DNA of 64,000 bases. Origin: J095 sp964517605 (GTDB taxonomy: Bacteria; Chloroflexota; Anaerolineae; 4572-78; J111). The DNA lies in contig CAZFCE010000008.1 of assembly GCA_964517605.1 (NCBI GenBank), positions 62,001 to 126,000 of the forward strand. The letters run 5' to 3'. This document shows, piece after piece, positions 24,573-33,574 of this stretch. Below the pieces are notes generated by a model that did not search any database, had not been told where the DNA came from, and worked only from the letters and a program-made list of their open reading frames with translations. A program made the translations under genes and the position numbers. The first letter of the stretch is position 1. Every line of letters starts with the position of its first letter.

Positions 24573-26378
24573 TTACCGGCGCAAAATTCCCCAGCGCAAC
24601 GTGTCGGCAATGGTTTGGGTTTGGTCGTGCAGCCGCCACGCCACCAACGGCAACTGCTCGGCGGCAATTTCCAGCCGCAATTGGGCGATTATTGCGCCCA
24701 ACGCCGCGCCGGCGGTTTGAGCGGCATTCACTGCCAGTTGGTGCGCCTGCCGGTACTGCTCAATGGTGAACGGCCCGGCGAGCGTTTGTTGCAAAGCGGC
24801 GGCGGCGGTTTTTAATTGACCGGCCATGCCGGCGTAAATTTCGCCGATTTGGGCCAGTTCGGTTTGGGTTTTGACCTCAAAAATTTCGGCAGTAAAAGTA
24901 ACGGCTTCGGGGGCCGGCTGCGGCAGCGCCGCTTCGGGTTTGTCCAGAACGGTGTCAAACCCGGCTTCCAGCCCGCTAATCGAGGCCACCGCTTTTTTAA
25001 GCGCCGCTTCGGCTTTACTGAGGCCGCGCCGCGCCTCGGTAATGGTGGCGGGCAGAGGTGAAGTTGCTTTGGGCTGCGGCTTGCCGCCTTCGGGGGGAAC
25101 AGCCACGGCGGCCGCCTGCCCCAGTTTTTGGGCCTGATTCGCGCTCCACACCAGCGTTGCTCTTTGGGCGGCCAACCGGCTGCTAAAATAAGCGGCCAAT
25201 TCGCCCGCCAACGGCTCCGCCGGATTTTCCAGGTAAACCACAAGGTCGGCTTCGGCCAAAAAATTGCCGCGCAATTTACCCCGCGCCACGGTAAACGCGG
25301 CCTCGGTCAGCCCGCCGTTGAGCAACAATTGAAACACCGCCGGTTTAACCCCGGCAGGCAGGTCAATTTTCAGTTCGATATTCTGGCCGGGAAGAATGAA
25401 GCCGCCGCCGGCCACCGGAGCCGCCAGCGTGGAGCCATCAATTTGAGCGCCGGGGTAGCGCCGCTGCCACACCTGCTGCCGAATGGCCCGGCCTGCGGGG
25501 CGCAGAGAGCCGTCGCTACAAAGGGGGGCGGCTTCGGCCCAACTCACGGCGCTGCTCACATCGGGCGGGGCGGGGTCAATTTCGATGGGTTCGGTGATGA
25601 CAAAAATCGCGGGGTCGGCGGGGTTAAAATCGGCCAGGGGTTTGAGCGGCGGGAGCGCGTCGAACGGCTGCGCCGGGGTTTGCCAGCCATTGCCCGCCAA
25701 CGCCTGCTGGTAGCGGTTGTGGCCGGCCTGTTCAACCTCGGCCAAAAAGGCGCGGGCCAGTTGTTGCAACGGCGTGAGCGGCGTTGACCATTCGCGGGGA
25801 AACTCGGCCTGGCTGACCGAGCGGAAACTGCCGCCCACCGCCTCGTTGAGGGCTTCAACGGTTTGGTAGCGTTTGCGCAGCCAAATGGGCCACTTCACCT
25901 CGGTAAGCTGCGCGTCGGTGCCCGCTTCCGACGAATTTTGCGCCGGGAAGTTAAGCCACAACCCGGCCACGGGGCCGGCGGGCCACTGCATGCCGGCCAG
26001 TGTTTTGGCCAGGGTTGCCAGCCAGCGCTCCGCTGCCGGTTCAAATGGGTCTGTGGCGGCCAGCCACACCGGGCGACCATCGTTTAAAATGCCCAGATTG
26101 GGCAAATGCGGCCCCGGTTGCAACAGGCAGGTAAAATTTAGCCCGGCGCACAGTTTTAACAGCAGCGTTAAATTTCGGCGGGGGGCGGTGGCTCCGGTTA
26201 AATCAATGGTGTTGGGTTGAAACTGATGAAAGCCCCACGGCACCGGAATAACCAGCGTGTTAACGCCCAATTGGGCCAGCCGGTTTAGCATTAACGTCCA
26301 TTTTTCCGGGGCCAGCCGAAAATAATCAAAATTAGCAGCAACAACGGGCAGATTTGCGCCTTCAAAATAGTTTGCCAT
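24573..26378 (-). CDS. GH35-like barrel protein, catalytic acid apparently lost
   Basis: A 601-residue cytoplasmic protein. The N-terminus resembles the GH35 beta-galactosidase barrel: YFRLAPEKWTLMLNRLAQLG, VNTLVIPVPWGFHQF and LLQPGPHLPNLG match the usual PxxW..L..lK..G.N.v..YvPW..H and RPGPYi. Where GH35 enzymes carry the acid/base Glu (GPIixxQvENEYG), this protein has GPVAGLWLNFPAQNSS, so the catalytic NE pair is missing. The second half has a beta-rich region and an Ala/Lys/Pro-rich stretch ending in helical coils. It may be a binding protein or an enzyme with a changed mechanism. GGGAG lies 8 bases before the ATG. Confidence 0.55.
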   Translation of the reverse strand: MANYFEGANLPVVAANFDYFRLAPEKWTLMLNRLAQLGVNTLVIPVPWGFHQFQPNTIDLTGATAPRRNLTLLLKLCAGLNFTCLLQPGPHLPNLGILNDGRPVWLAATDPFEPAAERWLATLAKTLAGMQWPAGPVAGLWLNFPAQNSSEAGTDAQLTEVKWPIWLRKRYQTVEALNEAVGGSFRSVSQAEFPREWSTPLTPLQQLARAFLAEVEQAGHNRYQQALAGNGWQTPAQPFDALPPLKPLADFNPADPAIFVITEPIEIDPAPPDVSSAVSWAEAAPLCSDGSLRPAGRAIRQQVWQRRYPGAQIDGSTLAAPVAGGGFILPGQNIELKIDLPAGVKPAVFQLLLNGGLTEAAFTVARGKLRGNFLAEADLVVYLENPAEPLAGELAAYFSSRLAAQRATLVWSANQAQKLGQAAAVAVPPEGGKPQPKATSPLPATITEARRGLSKAEAALKKAVASISGLEAGFDTVLDKPEAALPQPAPEAVTFTAEIFEVKTQTELAQIGEIYAGMAGQLKTAAAALQQTLAGPFTIEQYRQAHQLAVNAAQTAGAALGAIIAQLRLEIAAEQLPLVAWRLHDQTQTIADTLRWGILRR

Positions 26379-26395
26379 TTGCTCAACTCCCTGAA

Positions 26396-27082
26396 TTAAA
26401 AACCGTTACGGCCAAATTGTTCAATCCAATTGAGGCTAACTTGATTCAGGCCGGGCACGCTGGCATCGGCCCGGCTAAAATCCAGGCTGCGGGTAAGGTG
26501 GCTGGGCACCGCCACCACTGTCATGCCGGCGGCTTTGGCGGCCTGCACCCCCGCCACCGAATCTTCAAAAACCAGGCAGCGCTGCGGGGGCACCTCCAGC
26601 AACTCGGCGGCGCGGAGGTAAACATCGGGGGCGGGTTTGTTGCGGGCCACCTGATCGCCGGAGGCGATGATTTCAAAATAGGGCAGCAGGTCAAACTTGC
26701 CCAACCAGCGCGTAACCCAGCCCTGGTCTGCGGCGGTAGCCACCCCCAGCCTGTACCCTTCTGTACGTAATTGCGAAAGTAAGGTTTCAACACCGGGCAT
26801 CAGCCGGGTGTTGACTAATGTTTGCGGCCACAACTCTTTAATTCTGGCCCACAGTTTGGCATAAGAAAGCGATTGACCGGCAGGGCCGGCCAGCACCTCG
26901 CCAAAAAGGCGGTCATAGCCGTCCATCCGGCCAATAACGGTTTCGGCCCAGTGTTCAAGGCGCAGTTCAAGGCCGCATTCGCCAAACAAAATCTGGCAGG
27001 CTTCAAAATCGGGTGTTTCCGTATCAATCAAAGTGCCGTCGTGATCAAAAATGATGGCTGCAAAAGGATATTGTTTCACCAT
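26396..27082 (-). CDS. HAD superfamily hydrolase, beta-phosphoglucomutase-like
   Basis: A 228-residue HAD subfamily IA phosphatase or mutase. Motif I FDHDGTLIDTE has the nucleophile and acid Asp residues; a helical cap follows (about 20-90); motif II is the Thr in LGVATAADQ; motif III Lys is in ARNKPAPDVYLRAA; motif IV is LVFEDSVAGVQAAKAAGM. Such proteins dephosphorylate small sugars or isomerise sugar phosphates; the substrate is not evident. It is the first gene of an operon with the GH35-like gene 17 bases downstream, so a sugar-related role would fit. Confidence 0.9.
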   Translation of the reverse strand: MVKQYPFAAIIFDHDGTLIDTETPDFEACQILFGECGLELRLEHWAETVIGRMDGYDRLFGEVLAGPAGQSLSYAKLWARIKELWPQTLVNTRLMPGVETLLSQLRTEGYRLGVATAADQGWVTRWLGKFDLLPYFEIIASGDQVARNKPAPDVYLRAAELLEVPPQRCLVFEDSVAGVQAAKAAGMTVVAVPSHLTRSLDFSRADASVPGLNQVSLNWIEQFGRNGF

Positions 27083-27181
27083 AAATTCCCGTTGGATAAA
27101 ATAACGTGCCGGTTATTGTACCATCAAGCCATCGAATAAAAAATTTGGAGTGATAGCCCCATCTACGGGCCGGCTGCTGCC

Positions 27182-27211
27182 TTGACGATACCGATTGAGT
27201 GTCGCTATAAT
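27182..27211 (+). promoter_or_regulatory. Promoter of the DUF2207 gene
   Basis: TTGACG (27182-27187), an 18-base spacer and consensus TATAAT (27206-27211) predict a start near 27218, which rules out the in-frame start codon at 27195 and fits ATG 27249. Confidence 0.8.
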
Positions 27212-27248
27212 TGGGTGGAACAACGATATTACAGAAAAGAGAAGGCCC

Positions 27249-29153
27249 ATGCAGTTTAAAAAATGGATGCGCGCAACCATTATTTTTTTGTTGTTACTGG
27301 TAGCTACCGGCAGCGCTCTGGCGCAAGAAGGCGTTACCCAGTGGCAACGGTACGATGTGCGGCTGGTATTGCAGCAAAACTCCGGGTTAAATGTTGAAGA
27401 AATCCACGAGGTGGTGCTGGCCGGCGGAGTAACTCAATTTACCAAAATAATTCCCACCGATAAAGTAGAAGCGGTGCAAAATGTGCAGGTTTTACAGTTT
27501 AACCCCGGCGGCGGGCAGCGTAATTTTACTCAGGCCGATACCGGCGCGGAATACACCTTTGAACTGATGCCATCTGGCAGCGGATTGGCGGTTAAATTGC
27601 ACTTTCCGCCCAACGCCGCGCCCTCAACCACGTTTGTAATCCGCTATTTTGCGGTGGGCGCGGTTAGATTTTACGCTCCTGGCGACCGGCTGGAGTGGCG
27701 GCCATTTGGCGCTGCCGCGCCGGGGCCAATCGGTTCGGCCACCATTGAGATGCGGCTGCCGGCGGGCTTTACCAAAGACCAACTCAAACCGGCCAGCAAC
27801 GGCATTTCGGCTGAAAAGTATGTACCCGAAGACAATCGGGTTGAGTTTAAAGCCACCAACGTGGCGGCAGGCGACAACCTGGAAGTTTCGCTCACTTTTC
27901 CGCATGGAGTCATTCAGGGCGTAGCGCCGGCGTGGCAATTAGCCGATGACTCATTAACAACGTGGTCGCCCATTTTGCGGTGGGGATCGCTATTGGTGGC
28001 TATTTTGCTGCTGTTCGGCGGGCCGGGCGCGGCTTATGGTTGGTGGTACTGGCGCTTGCGGATAGCGCCGCCGCAAAAGAAAATTCCCAATCACTTAAAA
28101 ACGCCGCCCTCCAAACTTTCGCCGGCGCTGGCCGGGGTGTTGCTCGACGGCAAATTTTCGGCGCGCCACATTACGGCCACGCTGCTCGATTTGGCCGCCC
28201 GCGAGTCGCTTCACGTTTACCCCGACAGCCAACAATCGGCGGAAAATGTAATTATTGATGAGGAAGCATCCAAAGAGGATGGGGTTGAATTTGTTTTGTA
28301 CGGCGTGGATCAAAGCAAGGCCGTTAGACCGTATGAGGAAACCGTTTACACCAAAATTTTTGGGTTTCAAGGCGGCAGAAAACGGAACTTGGCTGATGTG
28401 CGGAATATGCTGTTTATGGCTGTGCCCGAAATAAAAAACCAAATTGAAACAGAAGTGCTCAAGGCCGGCTTTTTCCCCGAAAACCCCAAACGGCTTAAGC
28501 AGCAATATCTGGCGTTTGGCGGAGCCGGCATTTTAATGGGGATAGTGCTGAGCCTGTTGGTTCTGGCTATTTTTAGCCGCTATTCACTTTTGGTGGTTTG
28601 CCCGTTTGCCAGCATTGTGCTGGGAGCGGTGGCGTTTATTGTGGCCGGCTTTGCGGCTCCCAAACGCACCGTTACCGGCCAGCAGCACGCCGTGCGCTGG
28701 GAGGCGTTCCGTCGCTATTTGAAGGAGATGAACACCGATGACATCAAAGAGGCCCGGAGCAGTTTTGCGCGGTTGTTGCCGTATGCGGTGGCGTTGGGCG
28801 TAGACAAGGATTTTGTGGAAAAGTTTGCGACCAACGGCGCGCCCGCGCCGCACTGGTGGAGTATTCCCCCGGAGAAACGGCCCGACACCTCGCACGAGAA
28901 CGCCCACGATTGGGTGAGCGCCGCCGCCGTTTCACGGCCTCAGCCGGAGCAGCGATCTAAAAGCGTCATCCGGCGGCTGGGAACGGATGGCTCCACCCCG
29001 GAAGCCGCCATTGCCGGCGGCCCACTGTTAAAGAAGATACAGCCGGCGTTTTCGGACTTTTTGATCCTTGCCTTTGAAACCTTTAGCAAAGCGCCGGTGG
29101 TTGACGACGAAGACAAAGCCCCGGATTTTGAAATTATCGGCGGGAAGAACTAA
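27249..29153 (+). CDS. DUF2207 family membrane protein
   Basis: A 634-residue protein with a signal peptide or anchor (about 1-26, ending SALAQ), an extracytoplasmic beta-rich domain beginning QRYDVRLVLQQNSGLNVEEI (about 30-235), a membrane segment (about 240-265, ending GWWYWRL), a cytoplasmic region with SPALAGVLLDGKFSARHITA, and two further hydrophobic segments near 430-485. This is the layout of DUF2207 proteins, whose function is unknown. GAAGG precedes the ATG. The gene has its own promoter and ends in a bidirectional terminator. Confidence 0.85.
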   Translation: MQFKKWMRATIIFLLLLVATGSALAQEGVTQWQRYDVRLVLQQNSGLNVEEIHEVVLAGGVTQFTKIIPTDKVEAVQNVQVLQFNPGGGQRNFTQADTGAEYTFELMPSGSGLAVKLHFPPNAAPSTTFVIRYFAVGAVRFYAPGDRLEWRPFGAAAPGPIGSATIEMRLPAGFTKDQLKPASNGISAEKYVPEDNRVEFKATNVAAGDNLEVSLTFPHGVIQGVAPAWQLADDSLTTWSPILRWGSLLVAILLLFGGPGAAYGWWYWRLRIAPPQKKIPNHLKTPPSKLSPALAGVLLDGKFSARHITATLLDLAARESLHVYPDSQQSAENVIIDEEASKEDGVEFVLYGVDQSKAVRPYEETVYTKIFGFQGGRKRNLADVRNMLFMAVPEIKNQIETEVLKAGFFPENPKRLKQQYLAFGGAGILMGIVLSLLVLAIFSRYSLLVVCPFASIVLGAVAFIVAGFAAPKRTVTGQQHAVRWEAFRRYLKEMNTDDIKEARSSFARLLPYAVALGVDKDFVEKFATNGAPAPHWWSIPPEKRPDTSHENAHDWVSAAAVSRPQPEQRSKSVIRRLGTDGSTPEAAIAGGPLLKKIQPAFSDFLILAFETFSKAPVVDDEDKAPDFEIIGGKN

Positions 29154-29193
29154 TAAAAAAAAACGGGTCTCAAGATTGAGGCCCGTTTTTTTG
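29154..29193. terminator. Bidirectional terminator
   Basis: AAACGGGTCTCAA (29161-29173) pairs with TTGAGGCCCGTTT (29176-29188), one wobble pair, flanked by an A-run on the left and a T-run on the right. It serves both the DUF2207 gene and the small minus-strand gene that follows. Confidence 0.9.
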
Positions 29194-29212
29194 TTGGTGG
29201 TGTTTGTTATAC

Positions 29213-29335
29213 TTAAGATTCGTCATCTTCTACCGGCGAAATCTTGCCCGGCATTCTAACTACATTTTTTTGCAGTTGAGCATAACCAATTACCAGCAAC
29301 ATTAAAACAATTAAGACAAAGAAAAACAGTTCCAT
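29213..29335 (-). CDS. Small single-pass membrane protein (40 residues)
   Basis: A short frame translated as MELFFFVLIVLMLLVIGYAQ followed by LQKNVVRMPGKISPVEDDES. It has one N-terminal hydrophobic segment (about 2-19), a basic patch and an acidic C-terminus, giving a membrane-anchored micro-protein with a short cytoplasmic tail. GAGGGTG lies 7 bases before the ATG, and the stop is 20 bases from the bidirectional terminator. Function is unknown. The coding call rests on the ribosome binding site, terminator placement and amphipathic layout. Confidence 0.6.
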   Translation of the reverse strand: MELFFFVLIVLMLLVIGYAQLQKNVVRMPGKISPVEDDES

Positions 29336-29499
29336 CAATTAACACCCTCGCCTTCACTCCGTTTCTCTCTCCCCGTTAACCGTATAGAAACCCTGGGGCA
29401 AGTGGCATTCCGGATTTTAGTACAAAAAACCCAAATTTCATTATAAACCCGCAAAAACAGGGAGTCATCGGGGAAGATGCTTAAAACAGCGGTATTATT

Positions 29500-31362
29500 C
29501 TACGCTTTTTGGCTTACCCGTTGCAGCGAATCCGCTGCCAGTATTTGGGAGGCGGTTGAATCCAGCGCAAATTGAGCCGGAATGGCCTGCCGTGGCATTA
29601 CCATTGTAACCGTGGCCCCCAACCCCGGCTGAGACTCAATGGTCACTTCGCCGCCAAATAGTTGCGCCCGTTCATGCAGCCCCATAATCCCAAAACCGCC
29701 CTGGCGGGCAAAATCGGTAATGGCTTCGGGCACTTCAAAGCCCTGTCCGTTATCCTGAACCGTGAGGCGCACGTGCCGTTTGGTAAACTGCGCCGTAACA
29801 TTCACCTCGGTGGCCGAGCTGTGCTTTTTTACGTTGTTCAGGGCTTCTTGCAAAATCCGGTAGATGGCTATTTCCATATCGTTGGGAAGGCCATCAATTT
29901 CACCTTCAAATTTTAGATTCACGCTGATGCCGTCGCGTTGCGCGAGTTGGTTGACCAAATATTGCATGGCGGCGGCCAGTCCCAAATCTTCAAGGGCCAG
30001 CGGGCGCAAATCGCGGCTAAACTGGCGAACACTGGCAATTGCGCCCGTAACCATGGTACGAACTTCGGCCAGCCGCCCGCGCGTTTTATCCGGGTCATCC
30101 AGCGAGGCTTTGACCAGTTCAAGCCGCTGGCTGATGGCAATCAGCGTTTGCACCGTGTCGTCGTGCAGGTCGCGGGCAATGCGCTTGCGCTCTTCTTCCT
30201 GCGATTTGGTAATATCGGCCACATACTGGCGCACCCCGGCCCGGTATTTGCCAATTTGCCGCACCATTTCATTGAAGGCCGTTCCCAGCTCGCGGATTTC
30301 TTTGATGCGGCTTAGTTTTACCTGCGCGTCGTAATCACCGGCCATTACCTGCCGGGTTTGCGACACCAAATTCCGCATGGGGTCGGTAACGCTTTGCACC
30401 CCCAAAGAAACCACGCTGGCCACCAAAATCAGGCCGATAATCAACACCACAATCACCGGGCGCAACGAAATTTGCGCCGGCGCAACCGCCTGAAGCCACG
30501 GCTCACCGATGACCAACCCCCACCCGGTAATCGGCACCACGGCAAACCCTTCCACGGTGTTGTTATCCGAACTGGTAACAGCGCCGCTCCGGTTGCCGGT
30601 TTTGAGCCGTTTTACAATTTCGCGCTGGTTGTAATCGGTGCCAATCAGGTTATCTTCGGGATGGTAAATCAGGCGGCCATTGCGGTCTACCAAATAGGCA
30701 ATCCCTTTGGCCCCAACTTTTAACTTTTCAATTTCCGGGCCAAGCCGCTGAAAGTTGGTGTAATAACGGGCCGCCAGTACACCCATAAACCCATTGTGCA
30801 TGCGGTCTATAATGGGCACGGAAATAACAATAACGTCCTGGTCGGTGCCCGGCTCTTTGATGATGTCTGAAAAGGTAAAGGTAAGCTGATCCCTGGCGTT
30901 TTTAAAGTAGGTTTCCCCGGAAAAATCCTGGCCAATCAAATCGGGGCGAAAGGGGCGGGTAACGCTCACAAAGCCTCTGGCATCCAAAATAATGATGCCG
31001 CCGTCGCGGTTGGTAAGGTCGGCCACCAGTTCTCGCCCGCGAGACAGGGTTGCTTCCTGAATGGTGGGTTCTCCCGATTGCATTTCCGGCTGGTCGGCCA
31101 GCACCAGCAGCCCGCGCAACAGGCTGCCCATCTGCTCCGATAATCGCTCGGCCCCCACAATGGCCAATTCCTGGTCGCGGCTTTCGGCCAGCGTTTGCGA
31201 CACCTGCCGGTAGGCCATAAAAGCCACCCCCACGGTGAGGGCCGTCATCATCAATAACAACAACACCGTTAACAGGATGGCCTGTGACCGGAGCTGGGTG
31301 ATCCAATCATAAATAACCCGGTAAAGCCAGGTTCTTTTCAGCATGGCTTTGAAGATGGTCAT
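29500..31362 (-). CDS. Membrane sensor histidine kinase (Cache, HAMP, HisKA_3)
   Basis: A 620-residue kinase of the NarX/DegS class. First membrane segment about 27-50, a large extracytoplasmic Cache-type sensor domain (about 55-300) with RGFVSVTRPFRPDLIGQDFS and VDRNGRLIYHPEDNLIGTDY, second membrane segment near 303-325, HAMP (about 326-380), HisKA_3 with the phospho-His in IARDLHDDTVQTLIAIS near residue 397, and HATPase with EALNNVKKHSSA and DNGQGFE. It should phosphorylate the NarL-type regulator two genes upstream. Its ATG overlaps the TGA of the solute-binding protein gene (ATGA). Cache domains bind small organic ligands directly. Confidence 0.93.
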   Translation of the reverse strand: MTIFKAMLKRTWLYRVIYDWITQLRSQAILLTVLLLLMMTALTVGVAFMAYRQVSQTLAESRDQELAIVGAERLSEQMGSLLRGLLVLADQPEMQSGEPTIQEATLSRGRELVADLTNRDGGIIILDARGFVSVTRPFRPDLIGQDFSGETYFKNARDQLTFTFSDIIKEPGTDQDVIVISVPIIDRMHNGFMGVLAARYYTNFQRLGPEIEKLKVGAKGIAYLVDRNGRLIYHPEDNLIGTDYNQREIVKRLKTGNRSGAVTSSDNNTVEGFAVVPITGWGLVIGEPWLQAVAPAQISLRPVIVVLIIGLILVASVVSLGVQSVTDPMRNLVSQTRQVMAGDYDAQVKLSRIKEIRELGTAFNEMVRQIGKYRAGVRQYVADITKSQEEERKRIARDLHDDTVQTLIAISQRLELVKASLDDPDKTRGRLAEVRTMVTGAIASVRQFSRDLRPLALEDLGLAAAMQYLVNQLAQRDGISVNLKFEGEIDGLPNDMEIAIYRILQEALNNVKKHSSATEVNVTAQFTKRHVRLTVQDNGQGFEVPEAITDFARQGGFGIMGLHERAQLFGGEVTIESQPGLGATVTMVMPRQAIPAQFALDSTASQILAADSLQRVSQKA

Positions 31363-32681
31363 GGCGTTACCGGGCCGCCCTGTCCGGTTTTTTGGGCGCG
31401 ATCCAACGCCTGTTTGGGCGAGGCAATGTTGTAAAACGAAAGCTTTATCGCGTCGGCAAAGGCATCTTCGGCGGTGGGGAACAAATCCAGCCGGTATGGC
31501 CGCGCGGCGTTAAGCTGGTTGAAAAAGGGAATCAGCAGCAGGTTTTCGGTAAATTCCGGCGATGTTTGCAGCCAAATTTTGGCCGGATAGCGCCCCAACC
31601 GGCGGGCCATTGGGTAAGCGTAGCGGTCGCTGGCGGCCCACTTTATAAACTCAAAGGCCGCTTCGCGGTGGCGCGCCCCCCGTGGAATTAACAGCCCGCT
31701 GCTGCCCAAAACCGAAGCGGCGCTATCGCGGGCGGGCGTTTTGGGCAACTGGGCCACGCCCAACGGAAAATCGGGGTTGGTGGACTGGATCAAGTGAATA
31801 TCCTGCGACTCGCCAAAGTACATGGAAATTTCGCCATTGAGGAACCGGCGGCGCATGTCCTCGTAATCGCGCGGGCGGGTGCTGGGCCGGGGGCCATAGC
31901 TGTTTTCAACCATTTTGGTGAGAAAAGTCAGGGCATCTACGTTGGTTTGAGAGTTGAGGGTTAATCTTAGCCCGGTTTCGGGATCGCCGGTTAATAAATC
32001 GCCGCCGGCACCGGTAATCCAGGCGTAAACGTACCACGGGTCGGTGGTGAAGCCCAAGCCATATTGTTTTTTCTCCGGGCGGGTTAACAATTTGGCGGCC
32101 TGTTGCAAATACGAGAAATCGTATTTGCCATCCGGGTAAGGCAGGCCGGCGGCATCAAAATGGCTGCGATTGTACAACAGCACCAGGGTGTACACATCCA
32201 GCGGCACGCCGTAATGGTCGCCCCGCCACATGGTTTCGCGCAACGCCGAAGGCAAAAATTCGGAATTAACTCTGGAATCGGTTTTGGCCCAGGCCGCCCA
32301 CTCATCGTTTAACGGCTCGGCCAACCGCTGGCCGGCCAGGGCGTACACGTGGCCCTGCACCACATCGGGCGGGATGCCGCTTTGCACGGCCAGTTTTATT
32401 TTTTGCGGCATGCTTTCGCGCACAAACGACGAAATTTCGACCTCAATTTGGGGATAGGTTTTTTCAAACTCGGCTACCATCTCCTCAAACAGGGTGTTGT
32501 TCCGGGTAAAATCCAAATCCAGCCACACTTCCAGCGTGATGGGGTCCGTGCCGATATTAAGATTTTTGGGGGGAAGGTCATTAACAACCGGGTCAATCGA
32601 GTCGTCTTCGGCACCGCGCATAATGCTGGCGCAGCCAACCAACAACAAAATAACAACCGTTAACAAAAATATCTGGCGCAT
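31359..32681 (-). CDS. Solute-binding lipoprotein (family 1, sugar type)
   Basis: A 440-residue lipoprotein with lipobox LLLVGC (Cys about 17). The mature part is a family 1 solute-binding protein: TLEVWLDLDFTRNNTLFEEM at the start of lobe 1, QKIKLAVQSGIPPDVVQGHV, and NGEISMYFGESQDI. Family members capture sugars or other solutes for ABC importers, but no permease genes are nearby. It lies between a response regulator and a sensor kinase and is coupled to the kinase by ATGA, so it may present ligand to that sensor. ATG 32681 starts the signal peptide, 4 bases past the regulator's stop. Confidence 0.88.
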   Translation of the reverse strand: MRQIFLLTVVILLLVGCASIMRGAEDDSIDPVVNDLPPKNLNIGTDPITLEVWLDLDFTRNNTLFEEMVAEFEKTYPQIEVEISSFVRESMPQKIKLAVQSGIPPDVVQGHVYALAGQRLAEPLNDEWAAWAKTDSRVNSEFLPSALRETMWRGDHYGVPLDVYTLVLLYNRSHFDAAGLPYPDGKYDFSYLQQAAKLLTRPEKKQYGLGFTTDPWYVYAWITGAGGDLLTGDPETGLRLTLNSQTNVDALTFLTKMVENSYGPRPSTRPRDYEDMRRRFLNGEISMYFGESQDIHLIQSTNPDFPLGVAQLPKTPARDSAASVLGSSGLLIPRGARHREAAFEFIKWAASDRYAYPMARRLGRYPAKIWLQTSPEFTENLLLIPFFNQLNAARPYRLDLFPTAEDAFADAIKLSFYNIASPKQALDRAQKTGQGGPVTP

Positions 32682-32685
32682 GGTT

Positions 32686-33366
32686 TTACGCGGTGGTAAT
32701 CCACCCTTTACGGACGGCATACATTACGGCTTCGGTGCGCGAACCGGCGCTGAGTTTGGAGAAAATGTTGGATAAGTGGGCCTGCACGGTGCGATCACTG
32801 ATATAAAGTTCTTTGCCAATTTGTTTATTGCTCAAGCCTTTGCCCACCAAACGCAAAATATCCAGTTCGCGCTCGGTTAGGCCGTCAAAATTTTCCGTGG
32901 GTTCGGAAGGCGCGTCCGGCAGCGGTTTGCCGCTGGCAAACTGGGCCACCACCTTGCCGGTAACTTCCGGGGCCAACGCCGATTGCCCGGCAGCCACCAT
33001 ACGAATCGCCCGCACCAGTTCCTCGATTTCGGCGGTTTTTAGCAGATACCCATTAGCGCCGGCCTGGAGCAGCGCAAACACATACTCATCGTCATCGTGA
33101 GCGGTTAGCACCAAAATTTTTACATTGGGGTATTCTTTTTTAATGGTGCGCGTGGCTTCTACCCCGGACATTTTGGGCATCCGCACATCCATAATCACTA
33201 CATCGGGGCGCAGTTGGGCAGCCAGACGCACGGCTTCTTCACCGTCGGCGGCTTCGCCCACAATCGCCAGGTCGGGCTGTTGTTCCAGCAACTCTCGCGT
33301 GCCAGAGCGCACCACGGCATGGTCATCGGCTAAAACCAGTCTAATTTCGGACAAACCTGTATTCAT
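32686..33366 (-). CDS. NarL/LuxR-type response regulator
   Basis: A 226-residue regulator. Receiver domain (about 6-120) has the acidic pair in LVLADDHAVV, phospho-acceptor Asp in VVIMDVRMPKMSG, Thr in VLTAHDDD and Lys in YLLKTAE. The LuxR-type helix-turn-helix (about 160-220) reads LTERELDILRLVGKGLSNKQ and VQAHLSNIFSKL. First gene of a three-gene operon with a solute-binding lipoprotein and a HisKA_3 kinase, its likely partner. An ATG 42 bases upstream falls at the predicted transcription start, so ATG 33366 is taken. Confidence 0.92.
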   Translation of the reverse strand: MNTGLSEIRLVLADDHAVVRSGTRELLEQQPDLAIVGEAADGEEAVRLAAQLRPDVVIMDVRMPKMSGVEATRTIKKEYPNVKILVLTAHDDDEYVFALLQAGANGYLLKTAEIEELVRAIRMVAAGQSALAPEVTGKVVAQFASGKPLPDAPSEPTENFDGLTERELDILRLVGKGLSNKQIGKELYISDRTVQAHLSNIFSKLSAGSRTEAVMYAVRKGWITTA

Positions 33367-33410
33367 TACACCATTCAACCATCTTAAATAGATTAAAATT
33401 TTAGGCATTG

Positions 33411-33440
33411 ATTATACCATTTTAGACCAGGGTAAACCAA
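33411..33440 (-). promoter_or_regulatory. Promoter of the regulator / SBP / kinase operon
   Basis: On the minus strand TTGGTT (33440-33435), an 18-base spacer and consensus TATAAT (33416-33411) predict transcription from about 33404. Confidence 0.65.
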
Positions 33441-33574
33441 TACGACCACCGGTTTTGCCAGACCATCCAAATTTCTCCGGCAGATTTTGCCTTTCACCCT
33501 TAAAAAGCCTATATTGATGGGTTTGTACGAATTTTTATTGGCAGTCACAATTGTAGTAAATAAGGAAGTTTTTT

